Positions 11,154 through 23,824 of a stretch of 64,000 nt of DNA are shown in pieces. Within the stretch, counting starts at the first letter, position 1. Each line of letters starts with the position of its first letter. The translations under genes and the position numbers were made by a program. Source of the stretch: Linyphia triangularis (taxonomy: Eukaryota > Arthropoda > Arachnida > Araneae > Linyphiidae); contig OZ021725.1 of the NCBI GenBank assembly GCA_963978545.1, positions 3,698,185 through 3,762,184 on the forward strand, written 5' to 3'. The notes beneath the pieces are model-generated. The model was not told the DNA's origin. It saw only the letters and a program-made list of their open reading frames with translations, and searched no databases.

Positions 11154-13060
11154 ATTTATTCTAATTCATGTAATGCATTAGCAACAAAACCATATGACAT
11201 AGAAATTTAGCTGGTTAGATGCATTAAAATTACGTTAGTGATATTACCCAATTACAACTGTGTTGAACGTTACTCTGTCTCACGATACATGTGGTTTGTA
11301 ACATGTTGAAGATGTAGTTGCATTACACAATAAAGATAACACTACCTAAGCCTTATTGACGCAGCATGGCCTAATGAAGTCTTTATGCTATGAAACCTCA
11401 AACAACCAACCAACTTAAATCTTCCCAACTAGTAATCATTTAAATTGATGCATGTATTTTGAAAGGTATGATATTAATTTTATTTGTATAGTGTATTATA
11501 TGTTCTACATACTTTGTTAAAAACTCCACAAATTAAAATGAAACCCTTTTCATTTCAGTTTAGTGTAATTTTAAACAACATAATTAGAAGTCACATTTTA
11601 ATTTAGTGTAAGCATATTTTTCACATTTTTTCAATAAAAAATATCATCTTATTTAATTACGACAACGCCTGTTTCTTTATACTTTCCGCCGCAATATTCA
11701 ATCAGTCATGTATTTCAATTTGGTGTTGCATTATCAAAAATAATATAGTTGAAACAGCAATACTATTTTCTATTTTGAAATAAAAAATAGCATGTTCGGG
11801 TAAGAAAATATCATTAATAAATAAGTAAGAATATTCATTCGCAGAAAACACGTTCCTAAATAAATATCAGAAGAAACGGTAGTTTCGCCGCCAACCTTAA
11901 AAAAGGCAGAAACGACAGTAAGTATCTATTCTCTGCACAACTTCCAGCGAAAAAGCCGAAATTGACTATTTTCTAGCGAGTTTACGAAACTTCACATAAT
12001 TATACAAAAAATACCATAAATTCGTCTCGGTGATATCTTTCAAAGAAAAAAAAAATTGAGTACATAGGATTAAAGACAACGAAGAAAAAAAATATTGAAA
12101 TTTCCAAAATGAAATAAAAAAACGAGTTCTAGCCCGATTTTGATGTAAAAATTTAGACAAACGTCCAGCCCTAACTAAGCTATAGATCTTCAAACGGATT
12201 GAATTATAGGATGCGGAATGTTTCAACTTAAAATCCTACGCTGGTTTGAACTTCATTAAATATTTCTTTCTATTTTAATTAATTTAAAACCACTTTTTTT
12301 TCATTTCATAATTTGGCGACAGATGAAGGCAATCAGCTTGTAATTGTGGTTCAGAAATATATGCCAAAAGTTGCCAAACAGGTTTGCTATAATTTCGAAG
12401 TTAGTTTTTCCGACATGTTAGGCTTAAGTGAGAATAAACGTAATGTTAATGTATAGGAAAAACGAATTAGACTATAGTTATATGGCTTATAACATCTTTA
12501 AAATTGAAATAATTTAATTTGTGAAGATACAAAGTTAAAGAGAAATATTTGTTCTTCAAGTTGCATGTGTTATTTGAACTGTATGATAATATAGAGAGAG
12601 TTAACTTTCAAAAACATTTTAATTTCGGGAAATCTCCATTGAAAAATGAAAGCAATCACATTTTGTTGCAAGATACTATGGGCTAAATACAAAGTATAAA
12701 TGTGGAGGTTATGCGAGCTGACGTCACAGTCAATTCATTACAGAGGACTAAATGAACCACGCATTGCGATTGGCTAATGGAATTTGCACAAATGTCATTC
12801 GTTTTTAAAGATGTGTTGAGAATGAATTTCTGTTGTAGAATGAAATCGTAGAATCATATATCCTCAAAACTGTAATTTCATAGTGAATTTTAAAATTGTT
12901 GTTAAGAAAATATTTTAAATTTTGTCAGATATCAATGCGTTATTATATGTGAACCAAAATAATGATTGGTATAATAAAAATAATTTATATTGCAATATTT
13001 AGACTGTAAAAAACTTGTAATATTTATTTGTAACAATTTATTAGAATAAATTTTCAATGG
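11154..13060. other. Intergenic, mostly featureless
   Basis: No gene seen; the 86-codon minus-strand frame at 11966-12226 has no motif. ACAACCAACCAAC at 11402-11414 resembles the tail of SINE family 1. A CRE-like TGACGTCA occurs near 12719 in a somewhat GC-richer patch. Confidence 0.3.
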
Positions 13061-13069
13061 GATGAACGC

Positions 13070-13205
13070 TCTGGCCTTGTATGTTAAAGGTGCCGGATTT
13101 GATTCCTGGGTTAGGTGTGAATGTTCGTTGTGATTCGGAATTCACGTTAAGCTGTGGGTCCCGGACTGATTAGTCGTTATTATGCACTAAAATAGGTCGT
13201 TGTGA
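13070..13205 (+). mobile_element. Degenerate tRNA-derived SINE-like fragment
   Basis: GAACGCTCTGGCCTTG followed by GGATTTGATTCCTGG resembles a decayed pol III A/B-box pair. No TSD was found. Confidence 0.35.
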
Positions 13206-13365
13206 GTAAAAACTAACCAATCGAGCTGAAACTTGGCAGACAGGCTCTTTGTCAATGGCAACGTATTTCTTTAAGTTTTAGGAGTTGAGTTGCCATACAC
13301 AAGTTTCTTGTACTCGTTCGTGGTAGATTTTGATGGTTACTGCCGTCCGCATTCAACCAATTTGT

Positions 13366-13768
13366 CAATTTTCAAGTAGATTTTAGCATGCAAGATATCA
13401 TTGAACTCTACTTGAAGAATTATGAATATTCATGGTACCAGGTGTACCATAGGTGGTACTACTTCTGGTTTATCAATTTTGAAGATAAATATGGCATGTT
13501 GGGTGTCGTTGGGCTTGTCTTGAAAAACTATGAATGTTTAGGGTATCAGGTATAGCATAGGTAGTACCATTTTTGGTTAATCAATTTCCAAGATAAATAT
13601 GGCATGTTGGACTTCTGTTTTGACGAATTATGAATGTTTAAAGTACCAGGTATGCTATTGGTACCACTTCCGTTTTATCAATTTTAAAGATAATTATTGC
13701 ATGTAAGGTATCGTCGAATTCAGTTTGAAGAATTATGAATATTCCTGGTACCAGGTGTACCATAGGTG
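13366..13768. repeat. ~108-bp tandem repeat, four diverged copies
   Basis: CAATTTT.AAGATAAATATGGCATG recurs at 13366, 13474, 13582 and 13679, each time followed by a GAATTATGAATGTT-like segment and a TACCAGGT-like segment. Confidence 0.85.
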
Positions 13769-13838
13769 ATAAAGAGAAAAATGATGAAACGGACAAATTC
13801 CAAAAATAGAATTAGCCAGTGTTTAAAAAAAGTTATGA

Positions 13839-14634
13839 TATCCCCCAAAAAACTCTTTTGAAAAGTAGAAAAACCACCAACCTCAAAAACACAAAATTCT
13901 TCCTTGCAATAAAAAAAATCATAAACATGATTAACATATTCAGCCACAAACACAGTGATATAAAAAATGGCCAACCTCTGATTACAACTCTCGGTTGAGA
14001 CTCGCTTACGAATGTATGCTTACTTAATTTATTTTTAAAATTTAAGTTCAGCTCCCATAAAAATTTACACTGCTTGAGGTTGGCGCCCGTCTTAATTACT
14101 AACCTTTAAAACCCCCCACACATAAAAACTTTCCAAAATGTATGTATCAACCAAACAAAAGCTTACCAGAAACACTTAAGTTTCCTACTTAAAAAATTCT
14201 TAATAACGATTCAAATGCAAGCGTTTGAGAACAGTTTCTCTATACTATTTTGAAAATTACATGAACATGAATATTTACACCACTTTGTATTTCCTACCCA
14301 TCCAAATGAAATCATAAACTCGAATATTCGTGCAAACATCCATAAATTAGTTTAAACGCAAGCATTGTTAATAATCCTATGACGGGCGCCAACCTCAAGC
14401 AGCGTAAATTTTTATGGGAGCGGAACTTAAATTTTAAAAAATAAATTAAGTAAGCATACATTCGTAAGCGAGTCACAACCGAGAGTTGTAATCAGAGGTT
14501 GGCCATTTTTTATATCACTGTGTTTGTGGCTGAATATGTTAATCATGTTTATGATTTTTTTTATTGCAAGGAAGAATTTTGTGTTTTTGAGGTTGGTGGT
14601 TTTTCTACTTTTCAAAAGTGTTTTTTGGGGGATA
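13839..14634. repeat. Long inverted repeat, 253/254-bp arms
   Basis: The left arm (13839-14091) and right arm (14381-14634) are reverse complements with only a few differences, separated by a 289-bp spacer. Outer ends are TATCCCCCAAAAAAC; inner ends are GGTTGGCGCCCGTC. The small minus-strand frames in both arms are reflections of each other. It is probably a long-TIR DNA element, though no clear TSD is visible, and its transcript could fold into a long hairpin. Confidence 0.9.
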
Positions 14635-15391
14635 AATATTAAATTGAAATACAAATTTTGTTGATATATCCATCTTCCACATATTTTTCAGCACATTTTT
14701 TTTATTTTCCGTAAAAAACAATCTTATGATCATCTTTTCATCAACCCAATACATGTAAATATAAATATTATATTTCTAATATATACTTTAAACAGCAAAC
14801 TTTTAAGCATCATCGTATGGACATTATAACAGTTCAAAATAAAAATACATAGCTCCTTGTAGCAATATGAACTATAAAAATAATCTCAGAAAAATCGTTC
14901 CAGAAAATACTTATGTTGTCGCAACTGTAACAAACTACCTAATAGAACGGCGAGCAGTACTACTTTTATTTCATTATTATGGTAATTTCGGGCTGTTTTC
15001 CTGTCCTAATATGAGCCTATTATGCTCCTTGTGCTGCCATTTTCCCAGCATTTTTCAACAGCAAACGATAAAGTTAACGTTCGAAAAGATTTATCTACGC
15101 CTTTTTCTTTTGAAATAAGTTACAGCTTCTTTTTCTTTGACAAAAGAAAGATATTTATGCAGTACTTAGATAAATTCTTTTGAATGTGGTAGTTAAAATT
15201 CGGTTAAAAAGATATTTCGTCTGTGGAGGCATTTAAAAATACTTTTTTCAGGCTTGTTATTATGTTCCACAATAGAGGGGATGATACAAGGAAAATTATG
15301 CAAATTTGACTAAGATTAGTTTTTTTTTTTTTAAATATGTCCTTCTTGATAATTTTTAAGTAAATTATATTTGTGGCAGCAGAACGTCGGA
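14635..15391. other. Intergenic, no gene seen
   Basis: AT-rich. The short frames at 14867-15118 (plus) and 15204-15419 (minus) lack recognisable motifs. Confidence 0.3.
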
Positions 15392-16118
15392 TTAAGGGGA
15401 CATAGGACACTTTTGCCAAAATTCTTTAGTTTTGCCAAGAATGAAATAAAATTTGGCATAAACATAGAAGATGTGACTTTAAACAAAACAACACAATTTG
15501 AGCAGATAATATAAAATAGATAGTAAATTATTGAGAAAAATGCATTAAAATAACACGAAATTTTAATTTTTTTCAAAATGCTCCTCGCGACACAATATTT
15601 TGACGAACATGAAAGAAAAATTTGAAGTTGTTTATCAATATATTATAAACATTTTCAAACATGCTTTTATCTTTAGGTGCAATAGTTGAACAGAAATAAA
15701 ATTTCAAACTTGGCGCCAGTGATTTCTCATTAAAAAATGCACATATTTCAAATTCCCAACATGAAAAAATATATAAAAAATTATGTGACATAAAAAAGCA
15801 TGTGTAAATTTCTTTATATAACATTAAAAATTATTAATACAAAAAAATTAGGTGGATTTATCAAAAAATAAATCGCAAGGAGCTTTTCGAACATAAGTAA
15901 AATGGGAAAAAGCAAAGCTGAGAAAAACGCATTTTTAGCCTTTGCCAACAAGTGTGCGATGCGTTAAAATAGTTAGTTAAAATAAAGATTTTACCACTTA
16001 AAATCATCGGATTTCAAAAATTCAAACGCGAAATTAAAGCTAGTGGCATAAGCAATTTTTATAGAATGAAAACAAAAATCGTCATTTTTGGTGATTTCAG
16101 TGTCCCATGTCCCCTTAA
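15392..16118. mobile_element. TTAA element B (727 bp)
   Basis: TTAA at 15392-15395 and 16115-16118 flanks inverted termini GGGGACATAGGACAC and GGGGACATGGGACAC (one mismatch in 15). It has exactly the same overall length as element A. CTGAGAAAAACGCATTTTT near 15920 is shared in form with elements A, C and H. There is no coding frame, so it is non-autonomous. Confidence 0.85.
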
Positions 16119-16271
16119 GATATAGGCTCAGTAACCGCTCTTAGGAAGACTTTAAGGCATCAATCCTTGAAGGACATATCTTGCGTCAGAATATTTCTTC
16201 ATGATACTCTCAATATTTTTATTCTGAGGGATTTTATGTTAATTTTAAACTTACGCATGCTCACAATATGT

Positions 16272-16726
16272 ACAGGGTGTCCCAATATGTATGAAAAATG
16301 AATAAAAAAAGAGTTGATAGAAATGTATCGTAATCTACTGTGAAACTAGAGCATTTTTTCCTGTTAATTTTCCAAAATAGTTACAAAAATCACCTAGAGA
16401 TGGTGCTTTTCAATGAAAAAAAAAAGAGAAAAAAAGAGTCTAAACATGTTGCAAAAACTAGAAAACAATGTTTTAAATGTGCTATGCTGTTGCTGGAATT
16501 GGTGGTTATTTTAAAATCATCGTTTTACAGTTTGAGCAAGATATTCAGATCGTTGTTTTAGTTTCTTATAACCAACAGCGCCATCTGTTGCTGAACTTTT
16601 AACTATTTTTGAAACGCAAATTTCTCTAATTTCCTAAACAGAATGCAGAAAACAGCACATTTCTACCATGTTCTGTTTTCCATAACTTCATTTTTCAAAT
16701 GTTTTGTCCTTTACGTGCCACCCTGC
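16272..16726 (+). repeat. Dispersed repeat R2, copy 2, with TIR-like ends
   Basis: Begins CAGGGTGTCCCAA and ends with the complement of CAGGGTGGCAC, so imperfect ~11-bp TIRs are likely. The interior aligns with R2 copy 1 but lacks the SINE. CAACAGCGCCATCTGTTG and the CAGGGTGTCCC terminus are seen in many arthropod mariner-like MITEs, so that class is possible. TSD uncertain. Confidence 0.6.
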
Positions 16727-16729
16727 AAC

Positions 16730-17335
16730 TTAAATGAGACTTTTTTTCAATTATACCCCCACTTTTAAAATCACTCACTCCGTCTGAAAACAACTGAAGA
16801 AAATATCATTAACCTTTAAATGTAGTGACATTTAGAAAAAGTGATCTAAAGCTTTCAAATGTAAAAATTAAATCGATTTATGGTATTTATAATACTATTA
16901 TAAAAAATGTATTATACTACTTTGTATAAAGATATAAATAATTTTAATAACAAATACTGTTACGCTTGGTCAACTTTTAGCTTTGGAGAAACTTTACGTT
17001 AAATTTCTACTTTTCTTTCATATAGAGACAAGCTATTAAAAAAAAAAAGAAGAAAAAAAAGAATCTTCCAAAGATCTCTATTAATTTAATATGAAAGTAT
17101 GCGCATTTAAAAGCATTATTTAAACCTAATCAAACAGTTATGTATGCAATTTTGAGTTATTATACTTCCCTTTATCTTTTACTTCGAAGTAAAAATCTGT
17201 AAGTCGCAGAATATTCATTAAAATAAGAATGAATTTTCAGCCCTTGTTCAATGTTAGTGTTAGGAAGTACAAATTATTTCCTACCTAGTTAATATTTTAA
17301 ATATAAGACAGAAAATTATAAAATTTATCTTTGGG
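16730..17335. other. Intergenic, no gene seen
   Basis: AT-rich with an A/G run near 17038-17062 and nothing else I can support. Confidence 0.3.
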
Positions 17336-17336
17336 G

Positions 17337-17660
17337 ATGGGGGGGGGGGGTCTTGTCCTTGTCACCAACCTTTGGGCCATCTCCCCCCTCTTCTTCTTCC
17401 TTCTCCTCCTTATCAAGGACTATGGGGACTAAGTAACCTCTGCTTAAGCATTTTGTACCAACTCCATATCCCGTACAGATCGGTAGTGGGCAGTACTGCA
17501 CAAGATGTAAGCGTACACTCGCAAGAGGGAGTGAGAAAGTCTACCTATAGCCACCTAAGAGTTCATTTCTACCTCTTTCGGTAGCTACCCGGTAGATGGC
17601 AGCACTACCGAATCTTCTCCCTCACTTCTACCTCTAATCTCTCTTGGCCATTTAGAATTT
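17337..17660. other. Poly-G run and pyrimidine-rich segment
   Basis: A run of about 13 G (17338-17350) precedes a C/T-rich stretch (CTTCTTCTTCCTTCTCCTCC) and a small inverted repeat, CGGTAGCTACCCGGTAGATGG...CACTACCG (17580-17610). No gene is supported. Confidence 0.4.
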
Positions 17661-17804
17661 TGTCTCATGTTGCTGAAGCTAGTAAATTGACACTGTCGGC
17701 TCTTTATTTAGGATATAGTTATACCAATGATACCGCTAGGAATTTTCCTCGGAGGAAACGATGGCACAGTTTTTATTAGATAAAAACTATTGTTTATTCT
17801 CTTT

Positions 17805-18022
17805 TTAGAGCAGCGTGAGCCACTAGGCGGCCCGCGGGCCGGATCCGGCCCGCGAGAGCTTTTTCTCCGGCCCGCCGGCAGTACAGAAGAGCAAAAATCA
17901 AATTTATTAATTTGTCTACTATAGTATGTTTTTACTACCAAAAATCGCATTTCCATTAAATGGCCCGCGTCAGTAAGTCTAAAAAATCCCTTTTTTTCCC
18001 CTCTGAGACTGCCAACGAGAAA

Positions 18023-18057
<35 letters not shown>

Positions 18058-18730
18058 TAGTTTGAATAATTACCAATGACACATTGCTTAGTTTTGTACT
18101 TATGATACCCTACCCCCTCGAATCGTGAATGGCACAATTCGATTTCTGTTTTTCTGAATGTGATGGGCAGGAGTTGGGTGTTTTAATGCATACTGGCCTC
18201 TTTTGTTTCGACCTGAAAAGAAGTATTGAGATCTCTGTGACTCCAGTGCAATAATGGCGTCGAAGACTAGTTTTAAACGCATAGTAGATAGTGAAAAGCG
18301 AACCGGCCGTCATCGTCTAGCAATTAACATTGACTAAAATGGAAGATTTAGGAGGTACGGTTTAAATATCTTTATTAATTATGAGTTTATGTCAAGTCAC
18401 ATTGTAATATTGTCACAAAAGATTAACTTCTTTTATAACTTTGATTTACGATGTAAAGAAAATTATTTTTTTATTTATTTGAAACAAGAATCAAGTATCA
18501 ATTGTTATTTTATTAATATAAAAAAGTTAAATTATTGTTTCAGTTTTCAAAATTGTTTTATATTGCTGAATCTTTAGTAATTATCACATTTCTAACATTG
18601 AACATATTTAGTAAAGCAATATATTTATTGGCGTATTCGGTATAAATCTGCGGCCCGCGGAAAGTTCCAACATAAGTCACGGGGCCCGTCTCTAAAAGTT
18701 AGTGGCGAACGCCGTTTTAGACGCTCACAA
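17805..18730 (+). mobile_element. hAT-like transposon remnant
   Basis: The left edge has a CG-rich subterminal block, GCGGCCCGCGGGCCGGATCC (17826 on), typical of hAT elements. GCGGCCCGCGG recurs near 18651. In between, ATGGCGTCGAAGACTAG (18254) opens a short frame, MASKTSFKRIVDSEKRTG, that resembles the first residues of hAT transposases. It ends at TAA after about 27 codons. TSD and exact termini were not resolved, and a long A run (18027-18052) interrupts it. Class assignment is by resemblance only. Confidence 0.45.
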
Positions 18731-18839
18731 AATATCTCAGAACAACAGTGCAAATCACTCTTCAGCTTCAACGCAAGATTCAGTAAAAACAACTTCGAAT
18801 ACAGCGATAATTCAGGCACACTCAAATTAGTAAACAAAG

Positions 18840-19540
18840 CTCTCAGCTTCTTTCATCGACATCGGAAGTTAAACTGATCTCTTCCGATATGCGCTCTTGT
18901 ATTTATGGGGGCTCGTGAAAACTTTCTGGAAATATCCAACCAACTGGTCTAGTAATAGAAACAACTCAAAATTTCCCGATTGTTTTATATGTTTCCTCCC
19001 TTTTTCTAACCTGTAATATCGCTATTAAAAAATAAAATTATATACAATAAAAATATAACTTTAAAATAAATACGTCACTGTTTACAATTCTATACAGAAA
19101 ATTTGTGTAACAATACTTTCTTTTATTGTTAAAATAATGATCCAAAATTTATCATCTTTTAATTAGATACTTAAGTATTTAAGCTTTATGTATTTATTTC
19201 ATGTACGCTTAACCTGTTTTAGGTAAAGTCTTAAGTCATGTGGTACACATTTTCCTATATATCTGTTTGCTGTAATTACTGGTACTTGTGGTGCACATTT
19301 TTAGTGCTTAAAATGTATACTTTTGAATAAAAAGATTGCAGGCAAACATTTCTAACTTTGACTAATACTTATTACTTTATTTAAAAAAAAATACTATTCT
19401 ATGAAAAATGTGATTAAAACTAAGTATTAAATGCCTAGTTTAGAATATTTTGATTTATTAGTATCATTCTTTCTGAAGTTTATTGTGTGACTGTTTCAAT
19501 TTATAAATAAATCGTTTATTTCAAAAACCACATACGTCAC
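18840..19540. other. Intergenic, no gene seen
   Basis: AT-rich and featureless apart from short A/T runs. Confidence 0.3.
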
Positions 19541-20310
19541 TAATTTTCGAAATTGACTTTTTTACTTTCAATTACATATATGTATACATAGGATGATGAA
19601 AGTATAGTATTCGGTAATTTATTATTTTTTATTTTTTTTTGCATTTCTCCACGTTTCGGAACATTCTGATTTAAAAAAAAGGATTTAGAAAAAGTGTGTT
19701 CTGTGGTCAGCATAACTCCCGAACAAATTGACTTACGATGTTCGAATTTGGTGTGCGGGTTGGTGGTGGCACAGGGACATACCATAGAGGTTTTCATTAC
19801 AATCGCGCATGCGCATAAGGTAGATGCCATTGAAAAAATTATGTTTTTCATTAATTTCTGAAAAAACGGCTCTAAAGATTTTGTTCACAATTGCAATGGT
19901 AATGTCTCTTAAGGTGTTCTAAATATCCCCCACCTCCGAAATTCCTGTAAAAAGGCTTTAATGGCATAAAAAGTTTAAAACCGAATGCCTTTAATACAGA
20001 GTTCTATTTCCTTGAGCTTATCTCATCAACGATCGTTTTTTCTTCTCTTGTCAGTTTCACTTACGAAAAGGATAATATAAGAATTACCGAAAAAAAGTAA
20101 ATTGCCAAAATCATCATTTTGGTGGATTTTTTAAATTTTTTTAAAGAAAACCCATTCCAGAATTATCTAAAAAAATATTGCCAAACTCGCCATTTTTGCT
20201 AAATGAATGATGGAAATATAAAAACGGTAAATGACACAAATCCACGTCAGTATTATAGTGTAATTAAAAGTTGTGTGATGTTCCACACCCCTAGTTGTAG
20301 GAATCGATTC
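19541..20310 (-). repeat. Dispersed repeat R1, copy 2
   Basis: Reverse-oriented relative of 4588-5405. Read on the minus strand it starts CTAGGGGTGTGGAACATCAC and runs to GAATACTATACTTTCATC, with matching order throughout. The 103-codon minus-strand frame inside is a chance frame in this repeat. Confidence 0.75.
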
Positions 20311-20696
20311 CTTAGTGGTAGAAAAAGTATGTGACGTAAGCCAGAAGAATCAGGTTAATCGTTTACTGTTTAAATTGATCGTTGAAAATCGCGTTTAATG
20401 CAGAAACCAGTTAGAGAGAAAACCGTTTTCATTGATTTCCTAAGGACTAACCTTCGGGGACTTATGTGGTTTCTAAAATAAGCAACTCAAATGTAATATT
20501 GTAAAATGAAGTTTGAGATCCAGAATCAAAAAACTATAAAACACTTCCTTTTACACTAAAATTATTTTGTTCATTAAAATATCATATTTTCAAAGCAATG
20601 TTACCTCAGTTTTATATTTTAGAGGTATCTAATATAGAAAAATAGAATTTAGAAGTACACTTTCAAAAAAATCACTTTTATCAAAACTTCAATAGA

Positions 20697-23072
20697 AAAA
20701 GTAGTCAGGAAACAAAATTCATTTACCAAATGCTTTTAACATCGATCAGCATAAAATGCGACAGTATAAAATTTATGCTAATGGTAACATCTGTTTCCTG
20801 ACTACAAAAAGTACTCTGGAAACACAAATTCATTTACCAAATACTTTCAACATCTATCGGCATAAAATGCGTCAGTATAAAATTTAAACTAATGGTAACA
20901 TATGTTTTCTGAGTACAAAAAGTACTCAGGAAACACAAATTCATTTACCAAATACTTTTAACATCTATCGGCATAAAATGCGTCAGTATAAAATTTAAAC
21001 TAATGGTAACATCTGTTTTCTGAGTACAAAAAGTACTCAGGAAACACAAATTCATTTACCAAATACTTTTAACATCTATCGGCATAAAATGCGACAGTAA
21101 AAAATTTATACTAATGGAAACATCTGTTTCCTGAGTACAAAAAGTACTCTGGAAACACAAATTCATTTACCAAATACTTTAAACATCTATCGGCATAAAA
21201 TGCGACAGTATAAAATTTATACTATTGGTAACATCTGTTTCCTGACTACAAAAAGTACTCTGGAAACACAAATTCATTTACCAAATACTTTCAACATCTA
21301 TCGGCATAAAATGCGTCAGTATAAAATTTAAACTAATGGTAACATATGTTTTCTGAGTACAAAAAGTACTCAGGAAACACAAATTCATTTACCAAATACT
21401 TTCAACATCTATCGGCATAAAATGCGACAGTATAAAATTTAAACTAATGGTAACATCTGTTTTCTGAGTACAAAAAGTACTCAGGAAACACAAATTCATT
21501 TACCAAATACTTTTAACATCTATCGGCATAAAATGCGACAGTAAAAAATTTATACTAATGGAAACATCTGTTTCCTGAGTACAAAAAGTACTCTGGAAAC
21601 ACAAATTCATTTACCAAATACTTTAAACATCTATCGGCATAAAATGCGACAGTATAAAATTTATACTATTGGTAACATCTGTTTCCTGACTACAAAAAGT
21701 ACTCTGGAAACACAAATTCATTTACCAAATACTTTCAACATCTATCGGCATAAAATGCGTCAGTATAAAATTTAAACTAATGGTAACATATGTTTTCTGA
21801 GTACAAAAAGTACTCTGGAAACACAAATTCATTTACCAAATACTTTCAACATCTATCGGCATAAAATGCGACAGTATAAAATTTAAACTAATGGTAACAT
21901 ATGTTTTCTGAGTACAAAAAGTACTCAGGAAACACAAATTCATTTACCAAATACTTTTAACATCTATCGGCATAAAATGCGTCAGTATAAAATTTAAACT
22001 AATGGTAACATCTGTTTTCTGAGTGCAAAACGTACTCAGAAAACACAAATTCATTTACCAAATACTTTTGACATCTATCGGCATAAAATGCGACAGTAAA
22101 AAATTTATACTAATGGAAACATCTGTTTCCTGAGTACAAAAAGTACTCTGGAAACACAAATTCATTTACCAAATACTTTTAACATCTATCGGCATAAAAT
22201 GCGACAGTATAAAATTTATACTATTGGTAACATCTGTTTCCTGACTACAAAAAGTACTCTGGAAACACAAATTCATTTACCAAATACTTTCAACATCTAT
22301 CGGCATAAAATGCGTCAGTATAAAATTTAAACTAATGGTAACATATGTTTTCTGAGTACAAAAAGTACTCAGGAAACACAAATTCATTTACCAAATACTT
22401 TTAACATCTATCGGCATAAAATGCGTCAGTATAAAATTTAAACTAATGGTAACATCTGTTTTCTGAGTGCAAAACGTACTCAGAAAACACAAATTCATTT
22501 ACCAAATACTTTTGACATCTATCGGCATAAAATGCGACAGTAAAAAATTTATACTATTGGTAACATCTGTTTTCTGAGTACAAAAAGTACTCAGGAAACA
22601 CAAATTCATTTACCAAATACTTTTAACATCTATCGGCATAAAATGCGACTGTAAAAAATTTATACTAATGGAAACATCTGTTTCCTGAGTACAAAAAGTA
22701 CTCTGGAAACACAAATTCATTTACCAAATACTTTTAACATCTATCGGCATAAAATGCGACAGTATAAAATTTATACTAGTGGTAACATCTGTTTCCTGAG
22801 TACAAAAAGTACTCTGGAAACACAAATTCATTTACCAAATACTTTAAACATCTATCGGCATAAAATGCGACAGTATAAAATTTATACTAGTGGTAACATC
22901 TGTTTCCTGAGTACAAAAAGTACTCAGGAAACAAATTCATTTACCAAATACTTTTAACATCGATCAGCATAAAATGTGACAGCATAAAATTTGTACTCAT
23001 AGTAACAGCTGTTTCCTGAGCACAAAAAGTACTCAGGAAACAAATTCATTTACCAAATACTTTTAACATTTT
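20697..23072. repeat. 111-bp satellite, ~21 copies with higher-order structure
   Basis: GTACTC recurs at 20811, 20922, 21033, 21144, 21255 and so on, exactly every 111 bp. Variants cycle in a four-unit pattern: GCGTCAG/TTTAAAC, then a TTTTAAC variant, then GACAGTAAAAAATT, then the TATTGGTAAC...CCTGACTAC type. Units 1-4 thus resemble 5-8 and later sets, giving a 444-bp higher-order unit. Each junction carries an inverted repeat around an AAAAA loop (GTTTCCTGAGTAC/GTACTCAGGAAAC in the best cases). Edge units are the most diverged, as expected for a satellite maintained by unequal exchange. Confidence 0.95.
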
Positions 23073-23399
23073 AATATCTGTGGCATTTAGTCTGTAACAT
23101 CTGTTAATGGTGCACTCATACACTGATATACACATTTAAATTCAGAAAATTATTTTGACTTTAACGTGGAATGAAATTTACTAGTCTATCATTGTACACG
23201 TTTTAGAAATTTAAATTTCAAAATATGTCGGATCGTTGACTACGATTTAAAATTTGTTAGATATAACCAAAGATATTTATCAGTCCTTAACTGTCTTATC
23301 CTAAACCATTTTTCAAGTGTTTAAAACTCCCTCGTCTACTCCTAAATTTATATCCCACAGTTCACCGTCCCATTGAAACATTGACAAATTTGTTTTCAA

Positions 23400-23820
23400 C
23401 GAATTGATGAACTCGGAACTTCCGAGTCGCAGCTTTCGAGTACTTAAGCCTTTACTCCCTTATTTCGGAGGTTATTAAGGGCCCATTTCCCAATAGAACA
23501 CGTCCGGAAGTGTCTGATTTATTGGCGGAAATACGAGCCTTGGCGAACAGTATAAAGCGTTCCTGTGGCGAAAAGGAGAGCGCCTATAAATCTGTGAGAA
23601 ATTGGTTTATGAAGATTTTCCTCCGGATTTTAAAACGCTTTAACGCCACTGATTTATTATGGGATTTGTGGGGTTTAGAAGTTGATAATGGTCGGATGAA
23701 ATACAGCCCACGCAAAATAAGTAGCGTTATCATATTCCTGGGGATAGAAGAGCTTCAAAATGAGCTTCTATGTGGAACGACAATTGAATTTGGAATCCAC
23801 AAATGAGAAAATATTTTCTA
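23400..23820 (+). other. Unrecognised open frame in a GC-richer patch
   Basis: A frame from after a TGA near 23405 to the TGA at 23804 reads about 130 codons, with no ATG near its start (a GTG lies at 23510). The product is charged (LAEIRALANSIKRS, ESAYKSVRNWF) and has no domain I know. Base composition is less AT-rich than its surroundings. It could be an internal exon, an old transposon fragment or chance. No splice sites are convincing. Confidence 0.2.
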
Positions 23821-23824
23821 TAAG

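Noticed and set aside
20697..23072. CRISPR-like array
   Set aside because: There are no unique spacers: whole 111-bp units repeat, and the sequence context is eukaryotic.
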